Shown here in pieces: positions 1-8,360 of a stretch of DNA of 64,000 nucleotides. The stretch lies in the NCBI GenBank assembly GCA_038146985.1, contig JAYQSQ010000015.1:1-64000 (forward strand), read 5' to 3'. A program made the position numbers and the translations under genes. The DNA comes from JADHLJ01 sp038146985 (GTDB taxonomy: Bacteria > Pseudomonadota > Alphaproteobacteria > Thalassobaculales > Thalassobaculaceae). Under the pieces are notes generated by a model that worked only from the letters and a program-made list of their open reading frames with translations, was not told where the DNA came from and ran no database searches. How positions within the stretch are numbered: position 1 is the stretch's first letter; each line of letters opens with the position of its first letter.

Positions 1-2
1 CT

Positions 3-1322
3 CTGCTGATTGCTGTCCTGACCTGGACCATCCCGCCATCCCGGGAGGTGGAGATATGGATCACGATAGCGAGGAAGGCTTTGCTCGCTTCGGTGACCGC
101 GAGCCGGCCCACCGGGATCGACCGTGACCTGCTGTGGGCGATGGCGGCGCATTGTCATGCGACGGAACATGCGGCGTTCTCGACTGCCGACGAGCGGGCC
201 GCCGCGGAGGCGCTAGCCGTGCGTGTCGAGCCCGGGGACGAGAGCGGGATCGCGGTCGCGGGTCTTTATCTGCCGCTTTCGCGCATTCCCGCCGCCCGCG
301 CGCTTCTGGACAGGGTTTCAGCGCTGCCCGAAGACGCCTCAGCGATGCGCCTTCTGCTGGAGCGTGCGGTTGCCCATCCCGAGGCGGAACAGGCGATTGC
401 CTCGGATCTGAGGGTCCTGACGCCGGTCGAAGACGGCACCTCGCGTGCCGTGCGCGCGCAGTACGAGGCAAATCCCTATCCGAAATGGCTGTCGATCGAC
501 CGCCCCAGGGAACCGCTGGCTCTCGGCGACAGACTGAAACGGCGGTATCCCGTGACCGAGGCTGCGGGACTCGATCTGGCGCGGCCCCGCATCCTTGTCG
601 CGGGTTGCGGAACCGGCAGGCACGCGATCACCACCGCCGCCCGCTACAAGGACAGCACGGTCCTGGCGGTAGATATAAGTACGGCGTCGCTTGCCTATGC
701 CGGCCGTCAGGCCCGGTCCTTCGGCCAGACCAATATCTCCTTCGCTCAAGCCGACATTCTCGGCCTGGAGTCGCTGCAAGAGCGGTTCGATCTGATCGAA
801 TGCTCCGGGGTTCTGCACCACATGGCCGACCCGGTGGCCGGCTGGCGGGTGCTGCGCGGGCTGTTGAAGCCGCAGGGTCTGATGCGAATCGGTCTCTACA
901 GCGAACGGGCAAGAAAGCGTTGGGAGCCGCTGCGGGAGCCGATCGACGGCCATACGCAACCGGGCGAAGCGGCCGACATGTTGCGGAACCGGCGCGGCGC
1001 CTTGCTGGCGCAACCACCGGACGGGCCGGAAGCCGTGGTCCTGCGGATCGCCGATTTCTACTCTCTCAGCGGATGCCGTGACCTGTTGTTTCATGCCTCC
1101 GAAGCCGGCTTTTCCCCGCGGGCGATCGCTGACGCCATGGAGGAGCTAGGCCTCGACCTTCTCGGTTTCGATACCCTCGCCGAAGAGACGATGAAGGCGT
1201 TTCGAAGCCGGTTTCCCGCGCCCGGCGCGGAGCGTGATCTCGCGGCATGGGACACGTTCGAGATCGACAACCCAGACACATTCATCGCCATGTATCAGTT
1301 CTGGTGCCAAGCTCGGAACTAG
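3..1322 (+). CDS. Class I SAM-dependent methyltransferase, 5' end cut by window edge
   Basis: Predicted methyl transfer from S-adenosylmethionine to an unknown acceptor. Counting from the GTG at 48, motif I (VAGCGTGRH) lies near residues 184-192, an acidic strand end (AVDIS) follows, and the post-I region has SGVLHHMADP near 260. The segment VRAQYEANPYPKW at about 136 is typical of methyltransferases carrying an N-terminal helical or TPR region. The reading frame stays open from base 3 without a stop, and the residues before the GTG continue the same helical pattern. The GTG at 48 is therefore probably internal and the gene probably starts outside the window. It ends 5 bases before the convergent biotin carboxylase. 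The fold is certain from sequence; the substrate is not. Confidence 0.85.
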   Translation: MLIAVLTWTIPPSREVEIWITIARKALLASVTASRPTGIDRDLLWAMAAHCHATEHAAFSTADERAAAEALAVRVEPGDESGIAVAGLYLPLSRIPAARALLDRVSALPEDASAMRLLLERAVAHPEAEQAIASDLRVLTPVEDGTSRAVRAQYEANPYPKWLSIDRPREPLALGDRLKRRYPVTEAAGLDLARPRILVAGCGTGRHAITTAARYKDSTVLAVDISTASLAYAGRQARSFGQTNISFAQADILGLESLQERFDLIECSGVLHHMADPVAGWRVLRGLLKPQGLMRIGLYSERARKRWEPLREPIDGHTQPGEAADMLRNRRGALLAQPPDGPEAVVLRIADFYSLSGCRDLLFHASEAGFSPRAIADAMEELGLDLLGFDTLAEETMKAFRSRFPAPGAERDLAAWDTFEIDNPDTFIAMYQFWCQARN

Positions 1323-1327
1323 CTTCT

Positions 1328-2692
1328 TCAGCCTTCGATGAGAGCCGTGAGATTCCGATCGACGAAACGCGTGTCCACGTCTCCCGCCACAAACGCCGGG
1401 TGGCCGATCACCCGTTTCAGGAACGCGAGATTGCTGACGATCCCAGCGATTTCGATCTCATTCAGAGCTGCCGTCATGGCGCCGATTGCGCTCTCTCGGT
1501 CGGCGCCCGCCGTAATGATCTTGGCGATCATCGGATCGTAGTAGGGCGTGATCGTGTCGCCCTCGGCGAAACCGGTATCGACCCTGATCCCGTCACGCTC
1601 CTTCGGTAGTCTGAAGCGTTCCAGCCGGCCGGGGGAGGGCAGGAACCTCTTGGCCGGGTTTTCGGCATAGAGCCGGCATTCGATCGCGTGCCCCGAGGCC
1701 GCGGGCGACCGGTCCGCGAGCCGGTCCGGGCTTTGTCCGGTCGCGAGGGAAAGCTGGAGGGCGACGATATCCTCACCGGTGATCATCTCGGTCACCGGAT
1801 GTTCGACCTGGATACGGGTGTTCATCTCGAGAAAGTAGAAGTGGCCGGAATCGGCATCGAGGATGAATTCGACGGTGCCGGCTCCGGCGTAGTTTCGCGA
1901 TCCAGCGAGCCGGCACGCGGCCTCCGACATGGCGGCGCGGGTCGCCGCCGGTACGCCGGGCGCCGGCGCCTCTTCGACGATCTTCTGGAAACGGCGCTGG
2001 ACAGAACATTCCCGGTCGAAAAGATGAAAGACCCGGCCGTCTCCGAGGCCAAACACCTGAACCTCCACATGCCGCGCCCTAGGGACATGGCGTTCGAGAA
2101 AGGTACCGCCGTCGCCGAAGGTCCGCTCCGCCAGCGCCGATACCGACTGTGCCGTTTTGACCAAATCCTCCGGCTTCTCGACAAGGCGCATGCCGATGCC
2201 GCCACCGCCGCCGCTGGCCTTGACCAAGAGGGGATAACCGACCTTCGCCCCGGCCTCTTGGATACCCCGGTCATCCGTGAGATTGAGCCTCGGCGAACCC
2301 GGAAGCACGGGCACATCGGCCGCGACCGCGAGATCCCGGGCCCGGCCCTTGTCGCCCATTTCGGTGATGTTGGACGGGGACGGCCCAACCCAAATATGCC
2401 CGGCATTCTGAACCGCCTCGGCGAACCCCGCGTTTTCCGAGAGCAGTCCATAGCCGGGATGCACCAGAGACGCCCCGGATAGCCGGGCGGCTTCAAGGAT
2501 CGCGTCGATGTTCAGATAGCTCTCGCGGACCGGCGCCGGGCCGATCGGATAGGCCTCGTCGGCGAGTTGCACGTGCCGGGCACCGGCATCGGCCTCGGAA
2601 TAGACAGCGATCGGGGAAAGGCCGAGAGCGTGGCAGCCCCGGACGATCCGGCAGGCAATCTCGCCTCGATTGGCGATCAAGACCTTCGTCAT
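1328..2692 (-). CDS. Biotin carboxylase subunit of an acyl-CoA carboxylase
   Basis: Catalyses ATP-dependent carboxylation of biotin on the carrier protein encoded just upstream. The ATG at 2692 was chosen because it gives the family N-terminus MTKVLIANRGEIACRI; the open frame extends 17 codons further without similarity. Visible motifs are HPGYGLLSEN, the glycine-rich ATP-grasp loop KASGGGGGIGM near residue 160, and EMNTRIQVEHPVTE with the catalytic region near 270. The 454-residue length matches single-domain biotin carboxylases such as AccC. It follows the carrier gene by 40 bases on the same strand. The carboxyltransferase gene is divergent, so this is probably a dedicated short- or branched-chain acyl-CoA carboxylase rather than the housekeeping acetyl-CoA enzyme; that part is inference. 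Confidence 0.93.
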   Translation of the reverse strand: MTKVLIANRGEIACRIVRGCHALGLSPIAVYSEADAGARHVQLADEAYPIGPAPVRESYLNIDAILEAARLSGASLVHPGYGLLSENAGFAEAVQNAGHIWVGPSPSNITEMGDKGRARDLAVAADVPVLPGSPRLNLTDDRGIQEAGAKVGYPLLVKASGGGGGIGMRLVEKPEDLVKTAQSVSALAERTFGDGGTFLERHVPRARHVEVQVFGLGDGRVFHLFDRECSVQRRFQKIVEEAPAPGVPAATRAAMSEAACRLAGSRNYAGAGTVEFILDADSGHFYFLEMNTRIQVEHPVTEMITGEDIVALQLSLATGQSPDRLADRSPAASGHAIECRLYAENPAKRFLPSPGRLERFRLPKERDGIRVDTGFAEGDTITPYYDPMIAKIITAGADRESAIGAMTAALNEIEIAGIVSNLAFLKRVIGHPAFVAGDVDTRFVDRNLTALIEG

Positions 2693-2732
2693 CGGCGGTG
2701 TCTCGGGAACCGGCGGTGGGATCGCAGGTCCA

Positions 2733-2954
2733 TCAGGTCTCAAGGATGAAGATCACCTGGTCCTCGGTGATCGCCGCGCCTTCCTCGACGCAGATTTCCT
2801 TCACCGTCCCCGATTCCGGCGCCACTTGCGGGATCTCCATCTTCATCGCTTCTGCGATCATCAGCTCGTCGCCTTCCTCAACGGCTTGGCCGACCGTCAC
2901 CACGATCTTCCAGGCATTGCCGGTGACCTCGCTGAGAACCTTCACTTCGGCCAT
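2733..2954 (-). CDS. Biotin carboxyl carrier domain protein
   Basis: A 73-residue stand-alone biotinyl domain. The lysine to be biotinylated lies in EAMKM about 35 residues from the start, within the usual beta-barrel pattern, and the acidic stretch around GQAVEEGDEL precedes it. The ATG at 2954 (MAEVKVLSEVTG) was chosen because the domain begins there; the open frame upstream has no similarity. Free-standing carriers of this size are found next to biotin carboxylase genes of degradative acyl-CoA carboxylases. It is the first gene of a two-gene minus-strand operon and faces the carboxyltransferase across a 240-base divergent intergenic region. Confidence 0.92.
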   Translation of the reverse strand: MAEVKVLSEVTGNAWKIVVTVGQAVEEGDELMIAEAMKMEIPQVAPESGTVKEICVEEGAAITEDQVIFILET

Positions 2955-3194
2955 GGGGGTTCCTTCCGCCGTTTGCGCCATCGAGCCAATCCAACGCCCC
3001 GTTCTGTAAACCGGAATGGCGGGTTCGCCAAGCCGGTCACCCCGAAGCAGCCAAAAATCGGACTTGCGATAGGGAAGCCCTGCGCCCGCCCCGCCCGTTG
3101 CCACCGCATGCTCGATATCGCGCCGGTACCCTGGCGTTCCGTTGGAGGCGAGCTAAACTCATCGAGTCGTTGTCGCCATAGCCGGAATAAGCGC

Positions 3195-4742
3195 ATGTCC
3201 TGGGAAGCCGAACTCGAAGAACTCCGCCGCCGAGAAGCCTTCGCCGACGAGTTGGGCGGGCCGGAACGTGTCAAGCGCCAGAAGGACGGCGGGCGCCTCA
3301 CGATCCGCGAACGCATCGCCCTGATGGCGGATCCGGGCAGCTTCCATGAAACCGGCAAGATCGGCGGTCTTGCGGAATATGACGACAACAATGACCTGAA
3401 GAAGCTGACGCCGTCGAATTTCGTTTTCGGCAAGGCCAAGGTCGGTGGCCGTCCGGTAATCATCGGCGGCGACGACTTCACGGTCCGGGGCGGATCGGCC
3501 GACGCCACCATCAAGGGCAAGCACAATATGTGCGAGGAGATGGCGAACGCTCTTCGCCTGCCGCTGATCCGCATGGTCGAGGGCTCCGGCGGCGGTGGGT
3601 CGGTCAAGACCATCGAAACCACGGGCCGCGCCAATGTTCCGGGCGTCGCGGGCTGGGAGTTGGTGGTCCAGAACATGGGCACGGTGCCGCGTGTGGCGCT
3701 CGGGCTCGGCTCGGTCGCGGGATTGGGTGCCGCCCATCTGGCGGCGTCTCACTATTCGGTAATGATCAAGGAAAAATCGGCGCTGTTCGTCGCCGGTCCG
3801 CCAGTGGTGGCGCGAACCGGCCAGGACCTCTCCAAGAATGAGCTCGGCGGCTACCAGATCCAGCTCAAGGCGGGTGCCGTCGACCACGCGGTCGATACCG
3901 AGGAGGAAGCCTTCGAGTGCGCGCGGAAGTTTCTCTCCTACCTGCCGAGCTCGGTCTATGACCTGCCGCCACGCGGCGCCCAGGAAGACGATCCGAACCG
4001 CCGGGTCGATTGGTTGATCGACGCGGTCCCGCGCGATATCCGCAAGGTCTACAAGATGCGTCCGATCGTAGAGGCGGTGGTCGACGAAGGCTCGTTCTTC
4101 GAGATGGGACGGCAATACGGCAAGTCGGTGATCACCGGCTTCGCTCGGCTCGACGGCTGGCCGGTCGCGGTGATGGCGAGTGATCCCTATTCCTACGGCG
4201 GCTGCTGGACCGCGGCGACCTGCAAGAAGGTGATCAAGTTCGTTGATCTGGCCGAGACTTTCCATCTGCCGGTGGTCTATCTGGTTGACTGTCCGGGCTT
4301 TCAGATCGGCCTCGAATCCGAGCAGAACGGCACGATCAAGGAAGGCGTTCGGGCGATGAGCGCCATGTGGCAGACCACCACGCCGTGGTGCGCGGTGATC
4401 GTGCGCAATGCGTTCGGCGTCGCCGGCGCGGCGCACCGGAACGGCGGCCGGTACTGTACGCGCTATGCCTGGCCGTCGGGCCGTTGGGGTTCCTTGCCGC
4501 TCGAGGGCGGGATTGAGGCCGCCTACCGCGCCGATATCGACGCTGCCGATGACCCGGATGCCAAGCTGCGGGAGATTGAGGACCGGCTGAACAAGCTGCG
4601 CTCGCCCTTCCGCTCGGCGGAAACCTTCTGGATCGAGGAGATCGTCGATCCGCGGGATACCCGCCGGCTGCTCTGCGATTTCGCCGAGACGGCGGCACCG
4701 CTTCGAACGCCAGGGCCAAGCCATTTCATGATGCGCCCTTGA
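3195..4742 (+). CDS. Acyl-CoA carboxylase, carboxyltransferase (beta) subunit
   Basis: Transfers the carboxyl group from carboxybiotin to an acyl-CoA. At 515 residues it has the size and order of the two-half carboxyltransferase fold: an N-terminal half with GSGGGGSV and a glycine-rich oxyanion region, and a C-terminal half with DCPGFQIG and NAFGVAGAAH. The ATG at 3195 (MSWEAELEEL) gives the family N-terminus; the open frame extends far upstream but overlaps the divergent carrier gene in an unrelated frame. Together with the divergent carrier and biotin carboxylase it forms a complete three-part enzyme. Propionyl-, methylcrotonyl- or another acyl-CoA are possible substrates; the sequence alone does not decide. 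Confidence 0.92.
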   Translation: MSWEAELEELRRREAFADELGGPERVKRQKDGGRLTIRERIALMADPGSFHETGKIGGLAEYDDNNDLKKLTPSNFVFGKAKVGGRPVIIGGDDFTVRGGSADATIKGKHNMCEEMANALRLPLIRMVEGSGGGGSVKTIETTGRANVPGVAGWELVVQNMGTVPRVALGLGSVAGLGAAHLAASHYSVMIKEKSALFVAGPPVVARTGQDLSKNELGGYQIQLKAGAVDHAVDTEEEAFECARKFLSYLPSSVYDLPPRGAQEDDPNRRVDWLIDAVPRDIRKVYKMRPIVEAVVDEGSFFEMGRQYGKSVITGFARLDGWPVAVMASDPYSYGGCWTAATCKKVIKFVDLAETFHLPVVYLVDCPGFQIGLESEQNGTIKEGVRAMSAMWQTTTPWCAVIVRNAFGVAGAAHRNGGRYCTRYAWPSGRWGSLPLEGGIEAAYRADIDAADDPDAKLREIEDRLNKLRSPFRSAETFWIEEIVDPRDTRRLLCDFAETAAPLRTPGPSHFMMRP

Positions 4743-4813
4743 TCCCGACGGCGCGCGGCGCGCTTTCGATGGTCTGAAAGCCGGCGGTACGACCGAGTTG
4801 GAGGCACCGACCG

Positions 4814-5557
4814 ATGACAAACTACAAGACCGCTCTGGTGACCGGTGCCGGACAGGGTATCGGGGCGGAGACGGTCCGCAGGTTCCGGGCGATGGGTCTG
4901 GAGGTGCACGCGGTGGCGCGGTCCAAGGACGCTCTGGAGCAGCTGGCGTCGGAGACCGGATGCATCCCGCACGCTCTGGACGTGACCGATGCGCCGGCGG
5001 TGGAAGCTGCGTTTTCAGCTCTCCCCATTGACGTGCTGGTCAACAACGCGGGCACAGCGGGGCCCGACGGCCCGATCCATGAGGCCGATCCGGCGCTGCT
5101 GCGGCGCATCCTGGACGTGAATGTCGAAGCGGTGGCGACGATGCTTCGGGCCGTGGTTCCGGGCATGCGGTCGCGTGACCGGGGTCATATCGTCAACATC
5201 ACCTCGATCGCCGCGCTGCATCCCTTGCCGGGTCAGATCGCCTATTCCGCGTCCAAGATGGCGCTTCGGGCAATGACCCAGAATCTGCGGATCGAGCTGT
5301 TCGGCAAGCGGGTGCGGGTGACGGAGATCGCGCCGGCGCGGGTGGAGACCTATTTCCACGCCCAGCAATTCTACGGTGACAGAGAGATCACGAAGCAGCA
5401 GCTCTATGACGGTTTCGAATCACTCCGGCCCGAGGATATCGCCGACGCCATCGCCTATTGCGTCGGCGCGCCCGAGCGTGTGGACGTGACCCTGATGGAA
5501 ATGCTGCCGACCTATCAGGTCATCGGCGGGATCGACTTTTACCGGCGCGAGACCTGA
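4814..5557 (+). CDS. SDR-family NAD(P)-dependent oxidoreductase
   Basis: Short-chain dehydrogenase of 247 residues. It shows the N-terminal cofactor loop TGAGQGIGAE, the NNAG motif near residue 77, the catalytic Ser in ITSIAAL and the YSASK tetrad segment near residue 145. The fold and the C-terminal region with EIAPARVET resemble the YdfG/serine-3-dehydrogenase branch, which oxidises small 3-hydroxy acids. It starts 71 bases after the carboxyltransferase gene on the same strand and may be co-transcribed with it. Its TGA abuts the stop of the convergent amidohydrolase with no base between them. Family assignment is firm; the substrate is unknown. Confidence 0.92.
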   Translation: MTNYKTALVTGAGQGIGAETVRRFRAMGLEVHAVARSKDALEQLASETGCIPHALDVTDAPAVEAAFSALPIDVLVNNAGTAGPDGPIHEADPALLRRILDVNVEAVATMLRAVVPGMRSRDRGHIVNITSIAALHPLPGQIAYSASKMALRAMTQNLRIELFGKRVRVTEIAPARVETYFHAQQFYGDREITKQQLYDGFESLRPEDIADAIAYCVGAPERVDVTLMEMLPTYQVIGGIDFYRRET

Positions 5558-6697
5558 TCACGCGCCGTGCCACCAGGCGCCGCCGATCACCACGCCGTGC
5601 AGCGCAAGGCTTTGGTCACCCGTGCGCGTCTCGCCAAGGGAGTCCCTGAAGGAGACGGGACCGTCGACGAGGTCCATGATCGTCGCATCGCCGATGGAGC
5701 CCGGCGCGAGAGTGCCGAGATCCGGCCGCCGGATCGCCCGTGCCGGTCCCGTGGTGCTGGCGGCGATGATGTCTTTCAGGTCCATGCCCAGAAGCAGGAA
5801 TTTCGACAGGGTCACGAGCTGGTCATAGGCGGGGCCCTGAATGCTGAGCGAGTGGACATCGCTGGAGATCGCATCGGGCATGAAGCCTGCTTTCAGCATC
5901 GCGGCGGCGGTATCGAAGCCGAACGAGCCCATGCCGTGGCCGATATCGAAGATCACGCCACGTTCCCGCGCTTCCAGGATCTCCTCGCGCACCCTTCCGT
6001 CACCGCGCGCCGGGGCGGCGGGAAACGGTCTGAAGCAATGGGTCAGCACATCGCCCGGACGCAGGCGGCTGACCACATCACGCCGGCTGGGCGGCGGCCA
6101 GTCGAGATGACACATGACGGGCAGGCCGGCTTCCTCGGCGACCTCGATAGCGATATCGAGCGGCGCATAGCCCATGGCGCCGCTAGCCCGCGCGCCGACC
6201 CGGACCTTGATGCCCACCAGAAGATCCTTGTTGAGGTTGGCGACATGCAGGCAGGCCCTGGGATGCAGCATCCTTGTGTCCTCGGACTCGCCCACCATGA
6301 CCGTATCGCTGAAGGCGAAGATTCCGGCGAAAGAGACGTTTAAATAGGCGAGGATCCGGGCATCGCAGGGCTCGATGATGTGCTTGCGGAAGCCCGCGAA
6401 ATTCCCCGCGCCCGCCGTGCCGGCGTCGATCATCGTCGTGGTGCCGCAGCGCTTGGCGTAGTCGGTCGGATCGACACCGATCGAGGTGCCGCCCCAATAG
6501 ACATGGGTATGGAGGTCGATCAGCCCAGGGGTCACCAGCTTGCCCGAGACATCCCGCACATCCGCCCCGTCGCGGGAAAGATTGGGTCCGATCTTCGCGA
6601 CTTTGCCGCCGGAAAAGCCGACATCGGCGACAGTGTCCAGATCCTGGGACGGATCAATAACGCGCCCACCGGCAAGAATGAGATCGAAAGCAGCCAT
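5558..6697 (-). CDS. Amidohydrolase/deacetylase family metallohydrolase
   Basis: A 379-residue metal-dependent hydrolase of the dihydroorotase/amidohydrolase superfamily. The first metal-binding pair is in LIDLHTHVYWGG near residue 62. Further ligands are plausible at MCHLDWPP, FDIGHGMGSF and AISSDVHSLS (the last with the conserved Asp). The ends show the small beta-sandwich typical of the family (ILAGGRVIDPSQD at the N-terminus, APGSIGDATI at the C-terminus). Relatives are annotated as EF_0837/AHA_3915-type amidohydrolases acting on N-acyl amino acids or cyclic amides; the real substrate is unknown. The gene lies downstream of the coiled-coil membrane protein gene on the same strand. Confidence 0.9.
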   Translation of the reverse strand: MAAFDLILAGGRVIDPSQDLDTVADVGFSGGKVAKIGPNLSRDGADVRDVSGKLVTPGLIDLHTHVYWGGTSIGVDPTDYAKRCGTTTMIDAGTAGAGNFAGFRKHIIEPCDARILAYLNVSFAGIFAFSDTVMVGESEDTRMLHPRACLHVANLNKDLLVGIKVRVGARASGAMGYAPLDIAIEVAEEAGLPVMCHLDWPPPSRRDVVSRLRPGDVLTHCFRPFPAAPARGDGRVREEILEARERGVIFDIGHGMGSFGFDTAAAMLKAGFMPDAISSDVHSLSIQGPAYDQLVTLSKFLLLGMDLKDIIAASTTGPARAIRRPDLGTLAPGSIGDATIMDLVDGPVSFRDSLGETRTGDQSLALHGVVIGGAWWHGA

Positions 6698-6734
6698 GAA
6701 TGTCCTCGGTGATGGTCGAATCCGACGCCGGTGG

Positions 6735-7058
6735 TCAGATCAACAGTTTCGTTAGAATTGCGAGGGAAAGCGCGACCGATACCCCAATGCCCCAGCGTAG
6801 AAGCCCTATATCCGACGCCAAACTCTGGACATTCAAAAGTATATCGGAGCGTAAATCCTGCATCTCGGCTTTGAGCTCGGATCTTACCCCAAGTATCTCC
6901 GCGCGGAGGTTGGAGCGCACCTTCTGGATCTCGGTCTTAAGCGCGGACCGCACTGCATGTATCTCGGAAAGAAGATCCGAGCGCGCGCCCTGAATCTCCG
7001 ATCGAAGCTCAAGTATGTCGGTCCTGGTGGCCGTCTGCTCGTGCATGAAATCCGCCAA
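6735..7058 (-). CDS. Hendecad-repeat coiled-coil protein with C-terminal membrane anchor (DUF1640/CCDC90-like)
   Basis: A short protein of up to 107 residues. The middle is built of consecutive 11-residue units each beginning RS (RSDLLSEIHAV, RSALKTEIQKV, RSNLRAEILGV, RSELKAEMQDL, RSDILLNVQSL), a hendecad pattern giving a right-handed coiled coil. A single hydrophobic helix (WGIGVSVALSLAILTKLLI) closes the protein, so it is probably a membrane-anchored oligomer. The first in-frame start is a TTG at 7058; an ATG follows at 7046. Directly upstream and in the same frame lies what looks like the missing N-terminus, separated only by a TAG codon (see next entry). Function unknown. Confidence 0.6.
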   Translation of the reverse strand: MADFMHEQTATRTDILELRSEIQGARSDLLSEIHAVRSALKTEIQKVRSNLRAEILGVRSELKAEMQDLRSDILLNVQSLASDIGLLRWGIGVSVALSLAILTKLLI

Positions 7059-7067
7059 GGCGTCGAT

Positions 7068-7118
7068 CTAGGCTCGGTTGAACCCAGCTTCCTCCAATGC
7101 TCGCACCTGCTCTTTCAT
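7068..7118 (-). other. Probable cut-off N-terminus of the coiled-coil gene, ended by an in-frame TAG
   Basis: Sixteen codons from the ATG at 7118 (MKEQVRALEEAGFNRA) end at TAG (7070-7068) in exactly the frame of the coiled-coil gene. DUF1640/CCDC90-like proteins commonly begin with a leucine-rich turn followed by EAGF and a short linker with QA.ALA. Reading CAG (Gln) in place of TAG restores this pattern (RA-Q-IDALAD). A single C-to-T change, natural or a sequencing error, explains it. Confidence 0.5.
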
Positions 7119-7182
7119 CTTGCAAATCCTCTCTGGCTGGTCTTGCTTGCGCGGGAACCGAAAGTCACTCCCCAAGTGGGTT

Positions 7183-8328
7183 ATGGAAGGACCAGGGGTG
7201 GAATTCGCGCCGTTCGCGCTGGAAAAACTGCTTTCCGACTGGGAGCAGACGGTTGAGTTCAATTTCGCCGAAAGCGGCGTGCATCCGGTCCCGTTGAGGG
7301 ACCTGCTCGAGATGGCCGGCGAAGAGGCGGATGTGCTGCTCGACACGCCATTGAACTATCCGGAGGTCAATGGAGATGCCGCCTTGCGCGAGCGTATCGC
7401 CGCGCTCTACCGGGATGTCTCGCCGGATGAGGTTCTGGTGACCGTCGGCGCGTCGGAAGCGAATTATCTGTTGGCGAATACCCTGCTTGGGCCAGGGGAC
7501 GAACTCGCGGTCATGCGGCCGACCTACATGCAGGTCGAGGGCGCGGCGCGGAACCGTGGCGCCGTGATTCGCGAATTCGGGCTTGATGAATCCCGGAGCT
7601 GGGCGCTCGACGCCGCTTCGCTGGACGCGGCGGTCACGGCAAGCACTAAGGTCATCGCCGTGGTCAATCCGAACAATCCGAGCGGCAAGATCCTGGATGA
7701 GACGGAGATGGACGCGATCGTCGCGGCGGCCGACCGGGTCGGGGCCTGGCTGATCGCTGACGAGGTCTATTCCGGCGCGGAACGCGAGCGCAACGATCAG
7801 GCGCCGAGTTTTCAAGGACGATACGACAAGGTCATCGCGGTGAACGGGCTCAGCAAGGCCTACGGTTTGCCGGGCCTTAGGCTCGGCTGGGTGGCGGCGC
7901 CTCGGGAGATCATCGACGCGCTGTGGCGGCGGCACGAATTCACCACGATCAGCGCTTCCATTCTCGGCAATCGTCTCGCCGAGATGGCGCTTCGGCCGGG
8001 TGTTCGCAGCCAGTTGATCCAGCGAACCCGGCGGCTGATCCGGGACGGCTTTTCGGTTCTGGAGGAGATGCTGAACCGAAATCCCGGTGTCTTCTCGGTG
8101 GTGTCGCCGATGGCCTCTGCGCTGTCGTTCGTCCGATACGACCTGCCGATCGGTTCGACGGATCTGGTCCATCGTCTGCGCGCCGAGAAAAGCGTGCTCG
8201 TGGTGCCCGGCGACTGCTTCGGCGTGGACCATCATCTGCGGATCAGTTCGGCCCTGCCGGAAGATTATCTGCGCGCCGGTCTTTCCAGGTTGAATGATCT
8301 GGTGGGCGAGATCCTCGCCGGCCGCTAG
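7183..8328 (+). CDS. PLP-dependent aminotransferase, class I/II fold
   Basis: A 381-residue fold-type I aminotransferase. The PLP lysine is in NGLSKAYGLPGLRLGW near residue 225. VVNPNNPSG near 155 and the aspartate in WLIADEVYSG near 190 are the other cofactor-binding marks. The ATG at 7183 (MEGPGVEFAP) was chosen because similarity starts there; an open frame of 35 codons upstream overlaps the divergent coiled-coil leader. The N-terminal LNYPEVNGDAALRERIA and the family resemblance point to the branch of aspartate-aminotransferase-like and capreomycidine-synthase-like enzymes. An amino acid substrate is expected but not identifiable. It is followed at 32 bases by an MBL hydrolase, a likely partner. 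Confidence 0.9.
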   Translation: MEGPGVEFAPFALEKLLSDWEQTVEFNFAESGVHPVPLRDLLEMAGEEADVLLDTPLNYPEVNGDAALRERIAALYRDVSPDEVLVTVGASEANYLLANTLLGPGDELAVMRPTYMQVEGAARNRGAVIREFGLDESRSWALDAASLDAAVTASTKVIAVVNPNNPSGKILDETEMDAIVAAADRVGAWLIADEVYSGAERERNDQAPSFQGRYDKVIAVNGLSKAYGLPGLRLGWVAAPREIIDALWRRHEFTTISASILGNRLAEMALRPGVRSQLIQRTRRLIRDGFSVLEEMLNRNPGVFSVVSPMASALSFVRYDLPIGSTDLVHRLRAEKSVLVVPGDCFGVDHHLRISSALPEDYLRAGLSRLNDLVGEILAGR

Positions 8329-8360
8329 AATACGGCAACTCGATATCCAAGGACGAAGAC

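Noticed and set aside
3159..4820. A 553-codon open frame on the minus strand opposite the carboxyltransferase
   Set aside because: Antisense shadow of a clear carboxyltransferase; no motif of its own.
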